From the NCBI GenBank assembly GCA_016649785.1, contig JAENXB010000002.1, forward strand, positions 1 through 34,627: DNA of 34,627 nt, written 5' to 3'. Of the stretch, positions 20,403 through 29,652 are shown one piece after another. The notes under the pieces are model-generated. The model was not told the DNA's origin, did no database searches, and saw only the letters and a program-made list of their open reading frames with translations. Source of the stretch: Flavobacteriaceae bacterium (GTDB lineage Bacteria; Bacteroidota; Bacteroidia; Flavobacteriales; Flavobacteriaceae). A program made the position numbers and the translations under genes. The number at the start of each line of letters is the position of its first letter. The first letter of the stretch is position 1.

Positions 20403-21830
20403 ATGTCAAAAACTGCGCAATCAGTTTGGAATAGCTGTCTAGCTTTTATCAAAGATAACATAACCCCCCAAGCCTACAAAACATGGTTCGAGCCGATACA
20501 AGCAGTAAAACTTACCGATTGTGCGTTGAGCATACAAGTTCCTTCCAAATTTTTTTATGAATGGCTGGAAGAGCATTACGTGAAATTGTTAAAGGTTTCC
20601 CTCACCAAGGAGTTAGGTGAAAAAGCCAAATTGGTTTATGTGATCAGAATGGAAAACACCTACGGGAACAAACTTCCTTTTACAGAAAAAATCCCGAGTA
20701 CCCAACGAAGCCATATGGTTTCACAGGAAGTGGATGTGCCGGTGAAAAGCAAAAGCGCAGAATTAAGAAATCCTTTTATCATTCCTGGGATTAGGAATAT
20801 AAAAATAGAGTCTCAACTAAACCCAAATTACAATTTCGATAATTTCCTTGAAGGCGATTCAAACCGTTTGGCGCGATCGGCCGGGCTGGCAGTTGCCAAT
20901 AAACCGGGTGGCACTTCATTTAATCCATTGCTTATTTTTGGTGGGGTTGGATTAGGGAAAACACATTTGGGTCACGCTATTGGGGTTGAAATTAAAGATA
21001 AACATCCTGAAAAAACCGTTCTTTATATCTCTGCCGAAAAATTTACGCAACAATATATAGAGTCTGTAAAGAAGAACAACCGGAATGATTTTATTCACTT
21101 TTATCAGATCATTGATATCCTTATTGTGGATGACATTCAACTGCTTTCGGGAAAAGTGGGAACACAAGATGTGTTTTTCCATATTTTCAATCACCTGCAC
21201 CAAAATGGAAAACAGGTAATTCTAACAAGCGATAAAGCTCCCGTGGATATGCAGGATATAGAGCAACGCTTGTTGTCACGGTTTAAATGGGGACTGTCTG
21301 CAGAGCTTCAAAACCCTGATTTTGAAACCCGCGTTTCCATTATAAAAAGCAAATTATACAGGGATGGGGTAGAAATGCCCATAGATATTGTCGAGTTTTT
21401 GGCAAATAACATCAAGACCAATATCAGGGAACTGGAAGGGGCAATTATTTCACTTATCGCCCATTCGTCTTTTAATAAAAAAGATATCACTCTGGAACTG
21501 GCAAAAAAGATAGTAGATAATTACGTAAAAAACACCAAGCGGGAAGTATCTATAGATTACATTCAAAAAATTGTGAGTGACTATTTCCAGATGGATGTAG
21601 AAACCCTACAATCTAAAACCCGTAAACGCCACATTGTACAAGCCAGGCAATTGGCTATGTTTTTCGCCAAAAAATTCACAAAAGCTTCCTTGGCAAGTAT
21701 TGGGAGTCAAATAGGAAAACGCGATCACGCTACGGTTCTTCACGCCTGCAAAACAGTAAATAATCTCGCTGCTACCGATAAACAATTCAAGAAATTTGTT
21801 GAAGACCTCAATAAAAAACTAACCTTATAA
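20403..21830 (+). CDS. dnaA: Chromosomal replication initiator protein DnaA
   Basis: NPLLIFGGVGLGKTHLGHAIG (Walker A), DILIVDDIQLLSGK (Walker B), GKRDHATVLHACKTV (DNA-binding signature). Confidence 0.98.
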   Translation: MSKTAQSVWNSCLAFIKDNITPQAYKTWFEPIQAVKLTDCALSIQVPSKFFYEWLEEHYVKLLKVSLTKELGEKAKLVYVIRMENTYGNKLPFTEKIPSTQRSHMVSQEVDVPVKSKSAELRNPFIIPGIRNIKIESQLNPNYNFDNFLEGDSNRLARSAGLAVANKPGGTSFNPLLIFGGVGLGKTHLGHAIGVEIKDKHPEKTVLYISAEKFTQQYIESVKKNNRNDFIHFYQIIDILIVDDIQLLSGKVGTQDVFFHIFNHLHQNGKQVILTSDKAPVDMQDIEQRLLSRFKWGLSAELQNPDFETRVSIIKSKLYRDGVEMPIDIVEFLANNIKTNIRELEGAIISLIAHSSFNKKDITLELAKKIVDNYVKNTKREVSIDYIQKIVSDYFQMDVETLQSKTRKRHIVQARQLAMFFAKKFTKASLASIGSQIGKRDHATVLHACKTVNNLAATDKQFKKFVEDLNKKLTL

Positions 21831-21848
21831 TATTCAAATATTATTTTT

Positions 21849-22310
21849 ATGAAAACCAACGTTTTGATGGTGTGTCTGGGTAATATTTGCCGATCACCTT
21901 TAGCCGAAGGAATTCTAAAATCCAGGGTTAATCCGGAAAAAGTCCACGTGGACTCTGCAGGCACCGGGGATTACCATATAGACGATATTCCGGACTCCCG
22001 CTCTATTGCGGTTGCAAAGCATTTTGGCCTGGACATCTCCAACCAACGTGGAAGGCAATTTCAATCTGAAGATTTTGACAGGTTTGATCTTATTTACGTG
22101 ATGGACAATTTCAATTTTGCTGATGTTATTTCCCTGGCGAGAAATGAAGAAGATAAAAGAAAGGTAAAACTTATTTTAAATGAGGTTTTTCCCGGAGAAA
22201 ATGTCGATGTTCCTGATCCCTACCAGGGTGGTGAACCGGGTTTTGAAGATGTTTACAAGATGCTGGAAGAGGCCTGCGAAATTATTGCATCCAAACTAAC
22301 GGAAACCTAA
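21849..22310 (+). CDS. Low molecular weight protein-tyrosine-phosphatase
   Basis: VLMVCLGNICRSPLAEGI (CX5R) and DPYQGG. Confidence 0.95.
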   Translation: MKTNVLMVCLGNICRSPLAEGILKSRVNPEKVHVDSAGTGDYHIDDIPDSRSIAVAKHFGLDISNQRGRQFQSEDFDRFDLIYVMDNFNFADVISLARNEEDKRKVKLILNEVFPGENVDVPDPYQGGEPGFEDVYKMLEEACEIIASKLTET

Positions 22311-22350
22311 CTTTTTATTTTTCTGAATTAAATTACAATTTTCAATCTTC

Positions 22351-23082
22351 ATGGCTCAAGCACCCTTTCAGTATTCCGGTAAATTATATTTAATTCCTAC
22401 TACTTTAGGAGAATCAAATCCAATGGAAGTTCTTCCCATTTCAATTACCAAAATAATTGAAAAAGTAGATTATTATATTGTTGAAAATGAAAAGACCGCC
22501 AGAAAATCGATAAAACAAGTCGTTCCTGAAAAAAGTCAGCCACTATTAAAATTGAGCCTTCTCAATAAATTTACCGAAAAAAGTATGCTGTCTTCCTTTT
22601 TAGACCCTTGCAAAGAAGGTATTGATGTTGGACTTTTAAGTGAAGCTGGATGTCCGGGAATAGCCGATCCCGGAGCTGAAATAGTGAAGATCGCACACCA
22701 AATGGGGATTCGGGTTATCCCAATGGTAGGACCTTCTTCCATTTTACTTGCTATGATGGGAAGCGGGATGAACGGGCAGAGTTTTACATTTCACGGATAC
22801 CTTCCCATAGACAAGAAAGACAGGAAACACGAGCTTAAAAGCCTGGAGCGAATTTCTTCAGAAAAAAATCAGGCACAAATATTTATTGAAACACCTTACC
22901 GGAATAACAATTTGCTGGAAGACATGAAACAAATCCTGAATCCCGCAACGCAACTTTGCATTGCCTGTGATTTAACTTTGTCTTCAGAAATTATTGTAAC
23001 TAAATCCATTTCCGATTGGGGGAAAACAAAAATAGACCTTCATAAAAGGCCTACTATTTTTGTGATTCAGAAAGAGCTTTAA
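22351..23082 (+). CDS. SAM-dependent methyltransferase, RsmI/tetrapyrrole methylase family
   Basis: GKLYLIPTTLGE...DVGLLSEAGCPGIADPGAEIVKIAHQMGIRVIPMVGPSSILLAMMGSGMNGQSFTFHGYLP. Confidence 0.9.
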   Translation: MAQAPFQYSGKLYLIPTTLGESNPMEVLPISITKIIEKVDYYIVENEKTARKSIKQVVPEKSQPLLKLSLLNKFTEKSMLSSFLDPCKEGIDVGLLSEAGCPGIADPGAEIVKIAHQMGIRVIPMVGPSSILLAMMGSGMNGQSFTFHGYLPIDKKDRKHELKSLERISSEKNQAQIFIETPYRNNNLLEDMKQILNPATQLCIACDLTLSSEIIVTKSISDWGKTKIDLHKRPTIFVIQKEL

Positions 23083-23737
23083 GCCCTGTTAACAATGGCT
23101 TTTGCTTTTTTGTCAGGCTGTATGAAGGAGGTGTCGTAACCGGCGAATTTCTTTATGTAAAACCCAATAGTAGTTCCAAAAGCATCGCTAAAGGAATTGG
23201 CGCCCCAACTTCTCAAATATTTTTTGACACTTCCGGGTCCGGCCAAATGCGCTGCTGCCAAAATCCCCGATTCAGTGATCTCAATCCCATTGATCTTTTT
23301 TCCTGCAAATCGGGCTATATCCCTTTTTAAGATCCATTTGTTCCTGGAGGCATTGGCATAAAATGCCGCTTCCTGAAGTTCAGGGGAATTTAAGAATAAT
23401 TTAGCATCATAGATCCCTATTAAATTCAAAGTGCCCTTTCCAAATTGATATTTCCCCATATACCCGTACTCATTTACGGTTTTGTAATTTCCCCGGGATT
23501 CTTTAAAAGCAACCGCTTCCTTAAAACCAATATAAGATTTCCCTAATTTGGGAAGGATCTTTATTGCAGGTTCTTCAAACAAAGCGTTTTCCTCTAAGGA
23601 AGTAACTGTATATTCAAAAGTGTCGTTGGTGGTGGTAGCGTACATATCTAAATTTGCAACTTTTTTGTTGAAAAACTCAAAAATATAAAACCTGCTACGA
23701 TTGGCAGAACTGAAAATTTTACAATTTTCCTTCTCAT
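23079..23737 (-). CDS. Exported lysozyme/transglycosylase-like protein; reading frame requires a -1 shift near 23660-23666
   Basis: Body AFKESRGNYKTVNEYGYMGKYQFGKGTLNLIGI...AAHLAGPGSVKKYL in one frame. A typical signal peptide MRRKIVKFSVLPIVAGFIFLSFSTKK starts at 23737 in the -1-related frame. The ORF-track start at 23807 lies upstream of the predicted TSS. Confidence 0.7.
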
Positions 23738-23793
23738 AATTTATTGATTCTGAAAGGTTAATAGTCAACTTGACCCCTCTCAATTTCGCCGTG

Positions 23794-23801
23794 CAAAGAT
23801 A
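23794..23801 (-). promoter_or_regulatory. -7 box TATCTTTG upstream of the lysozyme-like gene
   Basis: Exact TANNTTTG (followed by C) on the minus strand; implies a TSS near 23790. Confidence 0.5.
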
Positions 23802-23865
23802 CAACAATTTTTAATAATTTGATATACAGCCTGTTAAAGAATTCCTAAAGGATTTCGGCCCAATT

Positions 23866-23926
23866 AAAACCCGTTAATTATCCAAACAAAATATTTATTG
23901 CAGATGCAATTATTAACGAAACGGGC
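23866..23926 (-). terminator. Composite hairpin downstream of mltG
   Basis: Minus strand: CCCG(TTTCG)TTAAT ... ATTAACGGG followed by TTTT, enclosing ATTGCATCTGCAAT (23897-23910). Confidence 0.45.
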
Positions 23927-23931
23927 TGGAT

Positions 23932-24975
23932 TTACCGGTTAATTCCCTGTTGGTTTATCCATCGCACATAAGCCTGCTTATTGCGGTTGTGCTGGGCTAA
24001 AGTTTCGGCAAATTTGTGATAGCCGAAATTTTCAACATCGGCCACGAAGAAAAAGTATTTGTGGACTTCATAATTAAGGACTGCATCTATGGAAGAAATA
24101 TCCGGCATTGCAATAGGGCCAGGAGGCAATTCCTTGTATAAATATGTATTGTAAGGAGAATTTATGGTCAGATCTTTATATAATACCCGTTTTATAACTG
24201 TGTCAAAATCCCTTTTTTGGAGTTTTACGGCATAAATCACTGTGGGATCGGCATCCAGTTTCCAGCCATTTTTATAACGGTTCATATAAACTCCGGCTAC
24301 TCTTGGACGTTCATCGGTTTTTGCCGTTTCTTTTTGAACTATTGAAGCTATTACAGCAACTTCAGAAGGAGTTAAATTGATTTCCTTTGCCCTTTTCAAT
24401 CGCTCCGGGGTCCAGAATATGTGATATTCTTTTAACATTTTATCCCGATATCCTTCCGCTGAAGTATTCCAAAAAAACTCATATTGATTTGGAATATACA
24501 TGGAAAGGGCATTGGCTTCGGTAAAATTGTTTTGCGACAGGAATTCTGGATCCCTCATCACTTGAATAAGGTCAGAACTATCTGCTTCAATTTGGGTTGC
24601 AATCCTTCCTGCAAGGTTCTCCAATCGTTCCTGATTGTTAAAAATCACTCTAACAGGAATGCTCTGGCTTCTTAAAACCTTTACAATTTGATAGTTATTC
24701 ATGTTTTTTTCAAGTACAAACTTCCCGGATTTCACATTTGAGGCAAAATCCATTTTTTGAGCAACAAGATCAAAAGCATCCAAATCCTTTAAGATTGGTT
24801 TTAAGCTGTCCAGAACGCGTTCATAATTTGCTCCTGTAGGAATAAAAACCGCAGTGGTTTCGTCTTCAAAAACCGTATTTGGAGAAAAAATGTTGTTGTA
24901 AATTATATAGCTAAAAATACCCAGGGCCACAAGGCCTAAAAGGGCGATAATCAGAAGAATTTTTTTAATGTACAT
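23932..24975 (-). CDS. mltG: Endolytic murein transglycosylase MltG
   Basis: LTPSEVAVIASIVQKETAKTDERPRVAGVYMNRYKNGWKLDADPTVIYA...INSPYNTYLYKELPPGPIAMP. Confidence 0.96.
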   Translation of the reverse strand: MYIKKILLIIALLGLVALGIFSYIIYNNIFSPNTVFEDETTAVFIPTGANYERVLDSLKPILKDLDAFDLVAQKMDFASNVKSGKFVLEKNMNNYQIVKVLRSQSIPVRVIFNNQERLENLAGRIATQIEADSSDLIQVMRDPEFLSQNNFTEANALSMYIPNQYEFFWNTSAEGYRDKMLKEYHIFWTPERLKRAKEINLTPSEVAVIASIVQKETAKTDERPRVAGVYMNRYKNGWKLDADPTVIYAVKLQKRDFDTVIKRVLYKDLTINSPYNTYLYKELPPGPIAMPDISSIDAVLNYEVHKYFFFVADVENFGYHKFAETLAQHNRNKQAYVRWINQQGINR

Positions 24976-25495
24976 TATTGATCAGTTGAAATAATATCTC
25001 GTTTTTAAATTTTCCGCCTGCACTGACCCAATCTTTTTTAACCCCGACCTTCTCAAATTTATTTTTTTCGAAAAGCTTAATACTTGCGGGATTATCTTCG
25101 GTCACATTGGCATAAACCTGATGCAGGTCAAGGTGTGTGAAACAGTAATTACAAATTAAAGTGAGCACTTCTGCGCCGTAGCCCTTCCCTCTTTCGGTTT
25201 CATTGACAATTAAAATTCCCAACGCAGCCCTACGGTCTTTTGGTTCAAGGTCAAAAACATCGATTAAGCCTATCGGGTTATTTTCCAGATCGCAAATCAT
25301 CAATCGCAACTGCTTGACTTCATAAATATCCCTGTGCGAATTCTGTAAATATTTTTTGATTAAATACCGTGAATAGGGTACCCTTGTAGCACTTATTTCC
25401 CAAAATTCTTCAGAATTTTCCACTTCCACAATAAAATCGAGATCTTCAGGTTCTAATGCTCTCAAACAAACATTATTTCCTCTTAAAGTCAGCAT
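24965..25495 (-). CDS. GNAT family N-acetyltransferase (RimJ/RimL-like)
   Basis: NNVCLRALEPEDLDFIVEVENSEEFWEIS...ERGKGYGAEVLTLICNYCFTHLDLHQVYANVTEDNPASIKLFEKNKF. Confidence 0.92.
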   Translation of the reverse strand: MLTLRGNNVCLRALEPEDLDFIVEVENSEEFWEISATRVPYSRYLIKKYLQNSHRDIYEVKQLRLMICDLENNPIGLIDVFDLEPKDRRAALGILIVNETERGKGYGAEVLTLICNYCFTHLDLHQVYANVTEDNPASIKLFEKNKFEKVGVKKDWVSAGGKFKNEILFQLINNVH

Positions 25496-26277
25496 TCTAT
25501 TACTCCCTTAAACACATTCTTTGCGGGTCCCGTAAGCCAGATATTCTTATAATTTTCTCCTTCTTTTTCAAAAGAAACAATTAATTTCCCTCCGGGAGTT
25601 TCAAGATGCACGGTTGTAGCCTGGGTTTTTCCAACTGCATGAACCGCAAGTGCCACTGCTGTTACCCCGGTACCGCAGGAAAAAGTTTCATCTTCTACTC
25701 CGCGTTCGTAGGTGCGCACCAAAAAGGAATCCTCTCCGGTTTGCTGCACAAAATCTACATTTGTCCCTCCGTCACTTTCATATTTATCTGAATAGCGAAT
25801 AATTGCACCTTCTTTTTTGACATCTATATCCCCAACTTCTTCTGAAAATAAAATATGGTGAGGCGACCCCGTATCTAAAAATAATTCCTTTTTATTTAAA
25901 TTTTCAGCTGAAATATCCTTCATTTTCAGGCTTACAATCCCATCTTTTACAATCCCTTTATGTTTACCATCTATCGCGCTAAAAACAGTTTCGTTTTCAA
26001 AGACCCCCAGGAATTTGGCGAATGCCACCAAACATCTTCCTCCATTGCCGCACATACTGCTTTGATTTCCATCGGCATTATAATATACCATTTTGAAATC
26101 CTCCTGATCATTTACCGGCTGTTCCAATAAAATAAGGCCATCGGCTCCAATTCCAAACCGGCGATGACATAATTCATGGATCAAATTGGTATCATTCTTG
26201 GGGAAAGATGCCATACGGTTATCAACCATAATAAAATCGTTTCCTGTTCCGTGGTATTTATAAAAATTAAGTTTCAT
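25489..26277 (-). CDS. dapF: Diaminopimelate epimerase
   Basis: MKLNFYKYHGTGNDFIMVDNR...CGNGGRCLVAFAK...ETFSCGTGVTAVALA. The ATG at 26277 fits the family; the ORF-track start at 26298 overlaps the promoter box. Confidence 0.95.
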   Translation of the reverse strand: MKLNFYKYHGTGNDFIMVDNRMASFPKNDTNLIHELCHRRFGIGADGLILLEQPVNDQEDFKMVYYNADGNQSSMCGNGGRCLVAFAKFLGVFENETVFSAIDGKHKGIVKDGIVSLKMKDISAENLNKKELFLDTGSPHHILFSEEVGDIDVKKEGAIIRYSDKYESDGGTNVDFVQQTGEDSFLVRTYERGVEDETFSCGTGVTAVALAVHAVGKTQATTVHLETPGGKLIVSFEKEGENYKNIWLTGPAKNVFKGVIEC

Positions 26278-26295
26278 AGCTTTATTTGAACAAGC

Positions 26296-26303
26296 CAAAG
26301 GTA
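26296..26303 (-). promoter_or_regulatory. -7 box TACCTTTG upstream of dapF
   Basis: Exact TANNTTTG on the minus strand, 19 nt before ATG 26277. Confidence 0.5.
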
Positions 26304-26400
26304 CAACAATATGACATATTTCTACATTGTTAATAGCCCGTTAAAGATTAGCAGAAAGAATTTGAAAACTTTAATTTTAGAATAACATCTTCGAAAAAAC

Positions 26401-27813
26401 ATGAAAAATAACATGAAAAATTTTGCCACATTATTATTAGTTTCAATGCTGGGAGGGATTCTCACATTAGGTTCCTATAAATTATTTATTGAAGAAAACC
26501 ATCCATTCTTTCAGGATGAAACTGTTACCGAAAACAATTCCGGGATTTTACCCGTTTCTTATGATCCCAATTTATACGGCACCAATGCCGATTTTACCGA
26601 AGCTGCCGAAAAGACCGTACATGCGGTTGTAAACGTAAAGAATGTGGCAGTTTTTAATAAGCCCAGCAGTATTTGGGAATATTATTTTTATGGTCAGAAT
26701 AGCGGAAAAATTTTACAGGGTGTAGGTTCCGGGGTTATTATTTCTCCAGATGGGTATATTATTACAAATAATCACGTGATTTCCGGCGCAAGTGAAATTC
26801 AGGTGACATTAAATAACAATAAAAATTACAAAGCAGATGTTATTGGGACAGATCCTAAGGCGGACATTGCCCTTATAAAAATAGATGCCAGGGATCTGGA
26901 TTTTCTTGTCTTCGGAAATTCAAATAACATCAAACTGGGAGAATGGGTATTGGCAGTTGGAAATCCCTTTAACTTAACTTCAACCGTAACGGCTGGAATT
27001 GTAAGCGCTAAGGCCCGGGATATCAATTTAAATGATGGTTCCCCACAATCTTTTATTCAGACAGATGCTGCCATAAATCCTGGAAACAGCGGTGGTGCAT
27101 TGGTAAATATAAATGGGGAGTTAATTGGCATCAATTCAGCCATCACCTCCCAAACAGGAAGTTATATAGGATATAGTTTTGCCATTCCTTCCAACAACGC
27201 CCGTAAAATTGTAGAAGATATTATGGAATATGGCGATGTACAGCAGGGCATTTTAGGAATTCGCGGAAGTGATATGAATGCGGCAATTTCAACACAATTT
27301 GATATCAACACCAGCCAGGGAGTATTTGTTGCTGCAGTGGATTCAGAAAGTGGGGCGGCAAAAGCAGGAATCAAAACTGAAGATGTAATAAAACAGATTG
27401 ATAATATAGAGATCAGGAAAATGTCTGATCTAACCGGTTATATCAACTCAAAAAGACCTGGTGAAACCGTAGTTGTAAGTCTGTTTAGAAAGGGAAATGA
27501 GCGCAAAGTAGAAGTAAAATTGACCAAATATGAAACTTTCCTAATTGAACCAATTGGATTGGAGATAACCAATGCTTCTGAGAATGCTCTCAAGGAATTT
27601 AAAACCAAAAATGGGGTAATAGTTATTGGAACAATCAAAGCTGAAAAACAATACCAGGCCTTGTTAGGAGCAATAATTTCAAAAATTGACGGCAGGAAGG
27701 TTTTCAATATTTCGGATGTAAAAAAGATTTTTAATTCAAAAAAAATATCAGAACCCATAAGCATCACTTTTCTAAACCAACAAGGGGAAGAACAAACCTA
27801 TATCTGGAGGTAA
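26401..27813 (+). CDS. HtrA/DegP-like trypsin-like serine protease with PDZ domains
   Basis: GSGVIISPDGYIITNNHVI, DIALIKID, QTDAAINPGNSGGALVN (catalytic Ser), then PDZ repeats. Confidence 0.95.
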   Translation: MKNNMKNFATLLLVSMLGGILTLGSYKLFIEENHPFFQDETVTENNSGILPVSYDPNLYGTNADFTEAAEKTVHAVVNVKNVAVFNKPSSIWEYYFYGQNSGKILQGVGSGVIISPDGYIITNNHVISGASEIQVTLNNNKNYKADVIGTDPKADIALIKIDARDLDFLVFGNSNNIKLGEWVLAVGNPFNLTSTVTAGIVSAKARDINLNDGSPQSFIQTDAAINPGNSGGALVNINGELIGINSAITSQTGSYIGYSFAIPSNNARKIVEDIMEYGDVQQGILGIRGSDMNAAISTQFDINTSQGVFVAAVDSESGAAKAGIKTEDVIKQIDNIEIRKMSDLTGYINSKRPGETVVVSLFRKGNERKVEVKLTKYETFLIEPIGLEITNASENALKEFKTKNGVIVIGTIKAEKQYQALLGAIISKIDGRKVFNISDVKKIFNSKKISEPISITFLNQQGEEQTYIWR

Positions 27814-27899
27814 AACAATCTTGATTTTATCTCCAGATATAAATCTAACAACGGGTGAATTTTTTTCTAAAAATACCTTACGAAAACGTTTGAAATCAA

Positions 27900-27907
27900 T
27901 ACTTTTG
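27900..27907 (+). promoter_or_regulatory. -7 box TACTTTTG upstream of gap
   Basis: Exact TANNTTTG match, 34 nt upstream of the gap ATG. Confidence 0.5.
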
Positions 27908-27941
27908 CAGTGTTTTAAAAAAAACTCAACGCTGTAAAATT

Positions 27942-29390
27942 ATGGGAATTAACGAAGTTTACGAAAAGGAACTTGCATTTCAAACCGATAGGAGACGTGC
28001 CTCGGTTGAATTTATTAAAATTATAAGCGATTTATGGTACGACAAATCCATAGAATTGGTGCTCTTCAGGAACCAATTGATCAACCTCAATGTGAGTGAT
28101 ATATTAAATCTTCACGAATATGCTGGGGAATTTGTACAAAAACCAATTTCTATTTTTGACTCGGTTGAAATCGCACAGGCTATCAAATATTTGGATATTC
28201 CGCCAGCAAAATTGGATATTGGCAAACTCACCTATGAGTACCATATAGAGGAGACAGATTATAACAATCCAAAGGCATTCATTTCAAATAAACTTAAAGA
28301 AGCCAGGGAATACAAAGAAGTTACGCCAAAAGATGTTGTCCTTTATGGTTTTGGAAGAATTGGAAGGCTATTGGCCAGAGAGTTGATGACAAGAACCGGT
28401 AAAGGAAGCCAGCTAAGACTTCGGGGCATTGTAACCCGGGGCAAAATAGATGCCGTTGTACTTGAAAAAAGAGCTTCACTGTTAAGGAATGACTCCGTTC
28501 ACGGTCATTTTTCGGGAACAGTTTCCATCGATGTGGAAAATTCGGCATTAATTATCAATGGAACTAAGGTTCATATAATTTCAGCAGATAAACCGGAAGA
28601 TGTAGATTATACAAAATACGGGATTGAAGATGCCCTTATTATAGATAACACGGGCGCCTTCAGGGATAAGGAGGAATTAAGCAGACATTTGACTTCAAAG
28701 GGAGCCTCAAAGGTTTTGCTTACCGCTCCCGGAAAAGGGGTTCCAAATATTGTTTATGGGGTAAATCATAAACAATACGATCCAGATACCGATTCAATAT
28801 TTTCTGCCGCTTCTTGTACCACCAATGCTATTGTTCCTGTTCTTTATGCAATAGAGGAGTCTTTAGGAGTGGTTCATGGACATTTAGAAACCATTCACGC
28901 GTATACCAATGACCAAAATCTGGTAGATAATTTTCACGGAAAGTATAGAAGAGGACGGGCTGCCGGATTAAATATGGTTATTACAGAAACCGGTGCCGGA
29001 AAGGCTGTTGCCAAAACTTTACCGGCTTTTGAAGGAAAATTAACCTCTAACGCGATTCGTGTACCTGTTCCAAATGGTTCACTGGCGATCCTAAACCTGG
29101 AAGTACAAAGTGCCACTACTGTTGATGGAGTTAACAACATTATGAAAAAATATGCCTTAGAAGGCGAGATGGTGGAACAAATTAAATATTCTTTGGATAA
29201 TGAACTGGTTTCCAGCGATATTGTAGGAACCTCTGAGCCTGCTATTTTTGACAGCAAGGCAACTATTGCCACCGAAGATGGGAAAAACATTGTCTTATAT
29301 ATTTGGTATGACAATGAATACGGATATAGCCAACAAGTAATACGGCTGGCCAAGTATATTGCCAAAGTGAGGAGGTTTACCTATTATTAG
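27942..29390 (+). CDS. gap: Glyceraldehyde-3-phosphate dehydrogenase, long Bacteroidetes form with N-terminal extension
   Basis: VLYGFGRIGRLLARELM...FSAASCTTNAIVPVLYAIEE (catalytic Cys motif)...WYDNEYGYSQQVIRLAKYI. 482 aa. Confidence 0.95.
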   Translation: MGINEVYEKELAFQTDRRRASVEFIKIISDLWYDKSIELVLFRNQLINLNVSDILNLHEYAGEFVQKPISIFDSVEIAQAIKYLDIPPAKLDIGKLTYEYHIEETDYNNPKAFISNKLKEAREYKEVTPKDVVLYGFGRIGRLLARELMTRTGKGSQLRLRGIVTRGKIDAVVLEKRASLLRNDSVHGHFSGTVSIDVENSALIINGTKVHIISADKPEDVDYTKYGIEDALIIDNTGAFRDKEELSRHLTSKGASKVLLTAPGKGVPNIVYGVNHKQYDPDTDSIFSAASCTTNAIVPVLYAIEESLGVVHGHLETIHAYTNDQNLVDNFHGKYRRGRAAGLNMVITETGAGKAVAKTLPAFEGKLTSNAIRVPVPNGSLAILNLEVQSATTVDGVNNIMKKYALEGEMVEQIKYSLDNELVSSDIVGTSEPAIFDSKATIATEDGKNIVLYIWYDNEYGYSQQVIRLAKYIAKVRRFTYY

Positions 29391-29411
29391 TGATTATAAC
29401 AAATTTTTAGG

Positions 29412-29441
29412 CAGAACCCACTTTATAAGGTGGGTTTTGTC
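29412..29441 (+). terminator. Rho-independent terminator of gap
   Basis: AACCCAC-TTTATAAG-GTGGGTT followed by TTGTCGTTTTT. Confidence 0.65.
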
Positions 29442-29652
29442 GTTTTTGCAAAATTTTGAAACCGCCTTTTTCCTAAAACAGGATGAATTTATCATTTTTA
29501 AACAATTAGAAATAAAAGACGTAAGAAATAGAATCAATTTTTTATTTTTGCATTTGATTCTATTAAAAAATAAAGTGTATAAAAAAAACGATTTTGGCAA
29601 TAAGTTTTTTGCCTGTACGTTTCTAATTTAGTATAACCGAAATACACCCCAA

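Noticed and set aside
23738-23807. N-terminal extension of the ORF-track protein (start at 23807)
   Set aside because: Lies at or upstream of the predicted TSS set by the TATCTTTG box; sequence is not signal-peptide-like.
28934-29365. 143-aa minus-strand ORF
   Set aside because: Antisense to conserved gap C-terminal half.
29394-29631. Overlapping small ORFs on both strands after gap
   Set aside because: Cover the gap terminator and a hairpin-containing AT-rich leader; low-complexity translations.
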